Below, piece by piece: positions 53,577 through 60,000 of a stretch of 60,000 bases of DNA. The DNA lies in assembly GCF_029227915.1 (NCBI RefSeq), contig NC_079880.1, positions 14,962,001-15,022,000 on the forward strand. The letters run 5' to 3'. Each line of letters opens with the position of its first letter. Positions within the stretch are counted from its first letter, which is position 1. The notes under the pieces were generated by a model that ran no database searches, was not told the origin of the DNA, and was given only the letters and a program-made list of their open reading frames with translations. The position numbers were made by a program, and so were the translations under genes. Source of the stretch: Hydractinia symbiolongicarpus. Lineage: Eukaryota; Cnidaria; Hydrozoa; Anthoathecata; Hydractiniidae.

Positions 53577-55712
53577 TCAGATTTCTTTCATCGTTAGTCT
53601 AAATTTCACTGCATCATGATCTGAAAAATGAAGTGTATGTACTATGCTATTAACATCAACTTGATCAAGCAACGTTTTTTTAATGTATACATGATCAATG
53701 AGTCCAACAGATAAATGAGTGGATGATTTTACAATGAGTTCATAGTTACCAAGTACATTCATCAGTTCTTCATTTGAATTTTTTAACGCGTCTATGTTAA
53801 AATCTCCCATTATTATGTCTATATCATCATATAAAAGTTGTGTAAGACCATCAAGAAAAGATGGAATAAGCCATGACTGTTTTCTGTAAAGTAATACAGC
53901 TGTTATGTTGTTATCACCGAAACTGGATTTTCTGAATGAAACTTGACTCACTCCTGGTGAATGCATGCCTTGAGTCGAAACAATTGAATCTTGATAACAC
54001 ATCGCTAAACTTTGATACTTATCTTGACTGTTATTGTAAATAAGTTTGAAATCACATAATATACGCTTAATTTCATCAACTGGCTGATTAGGTAACAGCT
54101 GTGATTCTGTTATCATTAGTATATCGCTTTCTATGAGTTCATTGTCAGCTAAAATATCAGTTGCATGTTTATGTAGCGACCTTGTATTTAGCAGGGTGAT
54201 AGTTATAGAATTTTCAGTCTGATCGATACATTCTACTGGATTCAATATATTCTCAGTTCTAAGCCTTTCATATTCATCTGTTACACTTGGATCTGCTTTG
54301 ATGGCTGATGATTTGTACGAGCCAGTCAAATACATCCCTTCTGTTGATGTTACTCTGCTTAATGCAACATACATCTGTCCACATTTGAACCCTCTTTGAC
54401 GTTCTAGATCGAAACTTACAACTGCTTTTTGTAGGCTCAATCCTTGAACCTTATGAATTGTACATGCCCATGCAAGCATTAAAGGAAACTGTGTTCTTTT
54501 TATCACAGGAGAAGAAGGTTTATTAGTCTTCAAAATAATATCAACAGATATTTTGCTAATAGGCACTAAACCAAGTTGTTTACCATAATTATCTTTTTTA
54601 GAAGCATTATTTCCAGCCTTGGAATCATCAAATTTAACGTAAATTTTCACTACATTTCCTTCAGTGTTGGAAACCACTTTTTTAACTGTGCCAACCTGGC
54701 CATTTATTAATCGATCTTCAATGTCTACATTTGATGTCAACATAACTCTTGAATCTACTTTTATCATCAACACTGCTGTGAGTCCACCTGTTTCACTTTG
54801 ACTTTTGTTCAAAACATTATTAATTTGTGCACGTGAAACATTTTTGGGCATTCTATCCAATGCATCAACATTATACAAGGTGTTATTGTTTTTTTTCAGC
54901 ATATCTTCGTTGTGTTTCTTTGCAGGAGAATTCTCTGCGAATATATGAAGAGCATCATTGGGATAATTTGGATCAGTAGAAGCAATAAATCGCGATTTAA
55001 GTAAATTTTTACACTGAGGATCAACATTTCCTGTTCTCACTTTATTCAATACATCAATTAGAGAACTGTCACCTTTTTGTCTCATAACTTCCTCCAGTTC
55101 AGCCAACTGGAACTTTCTCCATAAAAGGTCAACATTTTGCATGACATTATTACCATTGTACAATGCATATACAGGTGCTGCTTTTATGGGTGGTAGTTGA
55201 TATAAATCACCCGAAAATAGTACACTAATTCCAGCAAATGGCATTTCTGGAGGACAACCAAATATTTCTACAAGACGTTGATGTATGTAAAGTAACAGTT
55301 TGTTTGAAACCATTGATACCTCATCTATTATGATCAATTGAATTTCTGAAAGATTATTTCTTAAAGTAGACCTTTTTTGATCAGTTAGCCTGGGTACAGT
55401 CTTGCCAAAAACATTTATAGGTATTTTCAATCCAGAGTGGATTGTATTTCCATTTATATTAATAGCAGCAATGCCAGTGGGGGCTAACAACAAAACCGGA
55501 GGTTTTTCAGGATCCTTACCACGATAACTAATAGTTTTCGTAACTGATTGAAAAAGAGTATTAATCAGATGTGATTTTCCACAGCCAGCTTTTCCAGTTA
55601 AAAAAATGTATAATGGTTCATTTTTTTGTCTAACTTGTGAATTTCGATTTTTGACCAAATCTCTTGCCCATTTATTTACTACATTGAAAATTAATCTTTG
55701 AATTTTATTCAA
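53577..55712 (-). CDS. Helentron helicase (PIF1-like) with C-terminal endonuclease domain
   Basis: 711 open codons. PIF1-type SF1 helicase motifs in order: Walker A GKAGCGKS (residues 40-47), APTGIAA (77-83), IIIDEVSM (127-134), SGDLYQLPP (167-175), TIHKVQGLSL (418-427) and MYVALSRVTS (447-456). From about 503 an endonuclease/exonuclease/phosphatase (AP-endonuclease-like) fold follows: LLNTRSLHKHA, TES with the metal-binding Glu (537), MGDFNID (635-641), LIDH (671-674) and the terminal SDHD (697-700). A helicase plus C-terminal nuclease defines the Helentron/Helitron2 branch of rolling-circle transposons. The first codon is TTG: the frame is really a continuation of the next segment upstream, with a one-base shift at about 55715. 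Confidence 0.93.
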   Translation of the reverse strand: MNKIQRLIFNVVNKWARDLVKNRNSQVRQKNEPLYIFLTGKAGCGKSHLINTLFQSVTKTISYRGKDPEKPPVLLLAPTGIAAININGNTIHSGLKIPINVFGKTVPRLTDQKRSTLRNNLSEIQLIIIDEVSMVSNKLLLYIHQRLVEIFGCPPEMPFAGISVLFSGDLYQLPPIKAAPVYALYNGNNVMQNVDLLWRKFQLAELEEVMRQKGDSSLIDVLNKVRTGNVDPQCKNLLKSRFIASTDPNYPNDALHIFAENSPAKKHNEDMLKKNNNTLYNVDALDRMPKNVSRAQINNVLNKSQSETGGLTAVLMIKVDSRVMLTSNVDIEDRLINGQVGTVKKVVSNTEGNVVKIYVKFDDSKAGNNASKKDNYGKQLGLVPISKISVDIILKTNKPSSPVIKRTQFPLMLAWACTIHKVQGLSLQKAVVSFDLERQRGFKCGQMYVALSRVTSTEGMYLTGSYKSSAIKADPSVTDEYERLRTENILNPVECIDQTENSITITLLNTRSLHKHATDILADNELIESDILMITESQLLPNQPVDEIKRILCDFKLIYNNSQDKYQSLAMCYQDSIVSTQGMHSPGVSQVSFRKSSFGDNNITAVLLYRKQSWLIPSFLDGLTQLLYDDIDIIMGDFNIDALKNSNEELMNVLGNYELIVKSSTHLSVGLIDHVYIKKTLLDQVDVNSIVHTLHFSDHDAVKFRLTMKEI

Positions 55713-56139
55713 TATCGTATCAGACTATTCAATTCGTCATCACCAAGAAAAGTAGGAGTTATTGATAAAGATGATGTATTGTTATTATTCTGTATTTGAT
55801 CTGAATCGTCATCATCATCGTCGATATCCTTTTCTAACATTTCTGTTGCAGCCAGCATTTGCTCTACTTCGTCATTTTCCTGTTGAGAAAAGGCATTAGG
55901 ATTTTGCAACAAATCACTACGAAGATTATTTAAAGCAGTTTCTACCAATTCTCCGTATGGCTGAATAATTTGTTTGTTGCAGTTAACTATATCCAGAACT
56001 CCAGGCTCATACAGTTTTTCCATGTAAGTGCCAGATCCCTGTCCTTTCAATTCAGATTCATTTCGAAACGGATAGTACATGAACAAATGATGGTGCGCAA
56101 AACCTTCAGGATGTTTATCTATTTTTGGACAATGCATTC
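55709..56139 (-). pseudogene. Helentron linker region between Rep and helicase
   Basis: 142 codons with HCPKIDKHPEGFAHHHLFMY, YPFRNESELKGQGSGTYMEK, LVETALNNLRSDLLQNPN and an Asp-rich run (DIDDDDDDSD), ending DDELNSLIRY just where the helicase frame opens. This is the usual inter-domain part of Helitron proteins. Its 5' neighbour is on the far side of the MITE (from 56884). Confidence 0.8.
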
Positions 56140-56143
56140 TTAA

Positions 56144-56879
56144 CCCTATTCGGTCCGGGGTTTTTCGAACGTACTATGACCGGGGGGGGGGGGGGGGGCG
56201 GATTCCGCCCCCCCCTCAATAACTTTTCATAGGATTGTTCAAATTGAATCAAACTTGGCACACTTATAGTACGTCATAAAAGGAACAAAATGGCGGCAAT
56301 AAATTTTTGCTTGCGTCAGCACATTTTCTGTGACGTCATCAGAAGCTTGAAAATTGTTAAAAATGCCACTATCTGCTTAAAATATAATTACTTTTGTTCT
56401 AGAGCGAATTTTTACATTCTCTTTGAAGTTTCTGAAAGCTAAATAAAATGTTTTTAACATATCTTCCGGTTTTTACATGGATCGAATAAAAAATTGCCAA
56501 AAATCCGTTTTTTCCCGATTTTTGGGTAAAATCCGACAAAATCGGGAAATCGGATTAGTCACGTGTCAAAATTATTCAAAATGATTCTTCTTGACGAAAC
56601 AAAGTTGTGTTGCAAGTTTCAAGTTCTAAGAATAATCCTAACAGGAGTTATTATATTTTCCCCATTATAAGGATTTCATAGAGATTTTAGGGGTAGTTTC
56701 GAGTAATGGCCAATATCAAAGGCTCTGATTAGTATAGGACCTAAAAATTTAGCATGCAGGTGTCTAATAGATAAATGTTGAAACTCAGTAAGTATCATAG
56801 CCATATAAGAAAGCAATCAGGAGTTATTAAAAAAAAACGTCAGGGGGGGCGGAATCCGCCCCCCCCGGACCGAATAGGG
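56144..56879. mobile_element. piggyBac-type MITE inserted in the Helentron
   Basis: 736 bases flanked by TTAA on both sides (56140-56143, 56880-56883). The terminal inverted repeats begin CCCTATTCGGTCCGGGG on the left; the right end is its reverse complement. Just inside, each end has GCGGAATCCGCC/GCGGATTCCGCC flanked by G or C runs (one of about 18). There is no coding potential. The insertion splits the Helentron coding sequence between KAKDVL and HCPKIDKH. Confidence 0.92.
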
Positions 56880-56883
56880 TTAA

Positions 56884-58455
56884 AACATCTTTAGCTTTTC
56901 TACATGATAGGGTTACCTTTGATGACATTAAAGGAACAGTTTTAGGTAGTAAAGGAGATGAATGATTTTCCTCCATCAGGTCATCTACTAAAACCTCAGG
57001 TTGGTTATCATTTTGGGAATCGTTTGGCTTTGATTTAACGTAATAATTAGCTAAAAATTGTGCGTAACAAAGTGTATCAGTAATACGGTATTTTCCACCC
57101 TTGAAATTCGTATCAGGTCTATCCATATATCTGTCTATCATATTATGCTTGAATACATCAATACTGTCCTCGGGTAATTCTTTAATTTCATCTTCCGAAC
57201 GAAAAATTCGGTAACGATTTTGTGGCATAATACTATTAGCAAATGTAACACCGGGACATGTTTTTCTCAACCATAGTTCAGGCATGATATGGTAAACTGC
57301 TTCTTGAACTGAACATTCTCTTTCCGTTGAATATGCCCTAGCGATATCTTTCATTAGTTCAAATTTACTTTTCTGTAATTCCTTTGCTTCTGTGGCAGCA
57401 TGTTTCATCACTTCAGAGGTTTCATCTTCAGATTTGGAAAAATAAGCACACATGTAAGTCACAGCCTTGTAATGGTTGAAAACAGGTTGAATGTCTAAAT
57501 TAGCTTCCCACGACATCAGGCTTTGATGAAATAATTGTTTACAAAACATGAATTTGGTGGCCGCTTCAAATGCAACTGAAATTCGTTATCAGAAGATATA
57601 GCTAGCGTGTTATAATATTCATATTCGGTGATACCAATTTTGCTAAAATAGTTGGTATATCATCTAATTGACAAAAGCCTTCTTTCTCAGGATTTAAGAA
57701 ATTGACTTTAAAAGGATTCAGATTTTCATCAATGTATGTTTTGACCTTTCCTAGCAATTTTTCTCTTTGCTCTAATATTCTTGATTTCATTTTTTCATCC
57801 ATGTCAACTGTTAGAGGTTCAGCAACAATAGTTTTTGCTGTAAAAAACTTTCCAAATGAATACCTACAGGGAATGTTTTAACAAGATTATGTAATTCCTC
57901 ATTTTCCTCAGCATCAGGTATGTTAGCCTTAATGATGGCATCTACAAAATCAATATACTCCTGCTTATTTTCCTGGGACAACTTTGGGGCACCTATAACC
58001 CATAGAAATGAATGTATATGAGGGCTTCCTCTAAATTGAAACTCAACCCTGATAGCATATTAAGTGACTTTCCCTAGCGGACCATTTATAACAATCTCTT
58101 TGAAAAACACTTCAACTCGATATTGAAAATGTTTTGCCATGAACACTGGATCCATATTCAATATATCACATCGCTCACGATAGGATAAATTATCTAAGTC
58201 TTCTTCAGTGATGGCGCCACCACTTAATTTCAAAATTATTTTCACTAATTCATTCCAACGTAGATCAGCGCAAGAGAGTGTCATAAAAAATGTTGGCAAT
58301 CCCAACTGTTTCACCATTGCTAGAATTTCTAGAAGGAATCTTTTCCAATATGCTGGTGTTCCCTTGATCGTGTTTATAAAATGAAATCCTTCATCTGCTG
58401 CAATGAATGAACTTACATTTTCCTTGAAATTAGAGGACAGCATGCCAGCTGTCAA
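56884..58455 (-). pseudogene. Helentron Rep (HUH) region, frameshifted
   Basis: From the 5' side: SSFIAADEGFHFINTIKGTP, LGLPTFFMTLSCADLRWNEL and FKEIVINGPLGKV (58455-58060). After a shift comes FQFRGSPHIHSFLWV (about 58040-57990) with the HUH motif HIH. The next frame has the segment at 57802-57602, then from 57549 QPVFNHYKAVTYMCAYFSKS with the Tyr-bearing Rep motif, PGVTFANSIMPQNRYR and CRKAKDVL at the MITE junction. Helitron Rep nicks and joins DNA for rolling-circle transposition. At least three frame breaks make this copy inactive. Its N-terminus is cut off by the LINE. Confidence 0.85.
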
Positions 58456-58471
58456 CCCCTTGCCTTTAACC

Positions 58472-58474
<3 letters not shown>

Positions 58475-58529
<55 letters not shown>
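58475..58529. repeat. (TTA)n microsatellite, probable LINE 3' tail
   Basis: About 18 TTA units. On the minus strand this is a (TAA)n tract at the 3' end of the LINE, marking its junction with the Helentron Rep sequence. Confidence 0.85.
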
Positions 58530-58530
<1 letters not shown>

Positions 58531-58881
58531 TTATTTATAGTTGACAAATTTACAAGAAAATGTAGCTCTGAGGCTAATTAAAGTCAACTTTAAAAACATT
58601 AAAAACAATAAATAACTGAATATAAAAAATCTATAAGGAGTACCGTATATACCATTTTTTTAAGTATTTTAAATAATATAAATAATATGTCAAGGCTATG
58701 TAGTGGTGGTTCCAGGAACTCAGTCAAACTTCCCAGGCAGGGGTCGAGAGAAAATAATATACAACCAGATAATAAGGCTAGAATATTCTCATATGATACC
58801 ACCCCACCTAAACCGTCGCACCGCAAGACATGTTTAACTGAGTTCCCGCTCCACAACTGGCAAAGGAAGACAACGGGGAAA

Positions 58882-60000
58882 CTAAAGAAAACCTAATTCA
58901 GGTATAAAAGTTTTGCATATTCTGCAAGGACAATGGTTTGGAATCCAGTTTTTTATTTTGTTTCTAAACTCAATTAAAGTACCAGCGTTCCGATACTCGT
59001 TAGGCAAAGAGTTCCAAAGCTTTAACCCAACATTAGACAGTGTTTCGATCCCATATCTCACTGAAAATATTTTGTTACTCTTGAGTTTGTCCTTCCTCAA
59101 ATTATACACTGGTTCAGGAAAAATAAAAATTTCATTCAACATTTCTGGACCTGTTTTTGTTTTAGCTTTATACAGCTCAGTAACAAGGATGCGTAAGTTC
59201 GTTTGGTGAATTGTAACGCTCCCATTTTTTGATAAAAGCTCTTCTAATGAGGATTGATAGTCTTGATAGATAATTCTTAGTGCTCTTTCATGTATATGGT
59301 TTATCCTATTGTTTAATTTACGACTGTGAAACATCCATACTAATGGACAGTACGAAAAATGACTAGTGACAAAAGCATTAATAATCAGCTTTCGCTGGTC
59401 TAATGTCATTGAGGAAGATAACCTTGCAAGGGCACTAACTTTCTGGCCTGCCTTGTTACAGAGCTGATTAACATGTTCCTCGAAAGAAAGTTTGTGGTCT
59501 ATGGTTATACCAAGCAGTTTCTCAGTTTGAGAATTGTTTAGAAGTTCATCGCAAACTTTTAATCGTACATCAGTTTTGTTAGTAAAAAAATGTGATTTTT
59601 CTGGGTTGGCTTTCATACCGTTATTTTCAAACCAAGTAAATATTATAATTGCTGTATATTCAATCTTTTCAATAACTTCGTTGATATTCTTTCCTATTGA
59701 AAATGGGGTTGTATCATCAGCATAGTTGACAATGTCCATATATGGGACAAAAAGGAAAAGGTCGCATAAAAATATATTGAAAAGCAAAGGACCCAAAATT
59801 GATCCTTGCGGTACGCCGTATTTTATTTTTTTCCATGCACTATAATTGTTATTTATACGTACTCGCTGTTTCCTGTCAATTAGGTACGATTTTATAAACA
59901 GCAAAGAGTTCATATCAAAGCCATATGCATGAAGTTTTGCTAGTAATAGCTCGTGTGGTATGCAGTCAAATGCCTTAGACAAATCAGTTAAAAGCGCTCC
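58882..60000 (-). CDS. LINE reverse transcriptase inserted in the Helentron, cut by window edge
   Basis: Open from the window edge to the stop at 58882. DLSKAFDCIPHELLLAKLHA (first catalytic Asp), GVPQGSILGPLLFNIFLCDL, NYADDTTPF (YADD active site), NPEKSHFF, LLGITIDHKLSF, HFSYCPLVWMFHSRKLNNRI and LWNSLPNEYRNA, ending CRICKTFIPELGFL. It belongs to the same broad CR1/L2/Rex-like group as the 25.9-27.3 kb copy but is clearly a different family. The 3' UTR (58530-58881) and the (TAA)n tail follow. Same strand as the Helentron it interrupts. Confidence 0.92.
   Translation of the reverse strand, partial: GALLTDLSKAFDCIPHELLLAKLHAYGFDMNSLLFIKSYLIDRKQRVRINNNYSAWKKIKYGVPQGSILGPLLFNIFLCDLFLFVPYMDIVNYADDTTPFSIGKNINEVIEKIEYTAIIIFTWFENNGMKANPEKSHFFTNKTDVRLKVCDELLNNSQTEKLLGITIDHKLSFEEHVNQLCNKAGQKVSALARLSSSMTLDQRKLIINAFVTSHFSYCPLVWMFHSRKLNNRINHIHERALRIIYQDYQSSLEELLSKNGSVTIHQTNLRILVTELYKAKTKTGPEMLNEIFIFPEPVYNLRKDKLKSNKIFSVRYGIETLSNVGLKLWNSLPNEYRNAGTLIEFRNKIKNWIPNHCPCRICKTFIPELGFL

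Overview
The window looks like a stretch of animal genome, most likely from a cnidarian (a hydrozoan or a relative). It is AT-rich, has intron-bearing genes with GT/AG splice sites, and is packed with degraded mobile elements of types I associate with cnidarians: THAP transposases, KDZ transposases, tyrosine recombinases, Helentrons, Ty3 elements, and orphan 'FKTQ..MCN..A' repeat proteins. The taxonomic call is inference from family resemblance. I see no intact conventional host gene. Nearly every coding stretch is a fragment, is frameshifted, or belongs to a transposable element.

Layout. 0-7 kb: an integrase-core gene cut by the left edge, a 21-bp minisatellite, an OB-fold (RPA-like) fragment, a second integrase fragment, a pseudokinase and a BEN-like exon. 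8-13 kb: a reverse-strand ubiquitin-protease (USP) fragment with its repeat-type 3' region, then a decayed Ty3 pol. 13-17 kb: three orphan ORFs and a reverse-strand Ty3 gag/pol. 17.4-19.4 kb: a DNA transposon with 69-bp terminal inverted repeats and two convergent truncated genes (THAP transposase and SAP protein). 19.4-21.1 kb: a second element bounded by inverted arrays. 21.6-23.1 kb: a compact, virus-like block with a possible DNA polymerase B C-terminus (Polinton/Maverick-like). 23.4-31 kb: a cluster of USP-bearing elements, one split by a LINE with a 9-bp target duplication, plus several copies of their structured 3' regions. 34-41 kb: a kinase fragment, a tyrosine-recombinase pseudogene and a KDZ-like remnant. 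41.5-43.4 kb: the most complete nuclease-like plus USP element. 44-49 kb: a Ty3 gag fragment, an integrase pseudogene, a small MITE and a long RPA-like ORF. 53.5-60 kb: a Helentron (Rep, PIF1 helicase and endonuclease) interrupted by a piggyBac-type MITE and by a second LINE.

Main candidate for a new system. A repeat family codes for a PD-(D/E)XK-like domain followed closely by a USP deubiquitinase, and ends in a 3' region made of short hairpins. Different copies keep the hairpin stems while changing their sequence. The loops are recurrent (TTGACNA-like and TTGCTC-like), and the region ends in a palindrome (AGCTAGCT- or GGCTAGCC-type). At least four USP fragments and about ten 3' regions are present here, on both strands.
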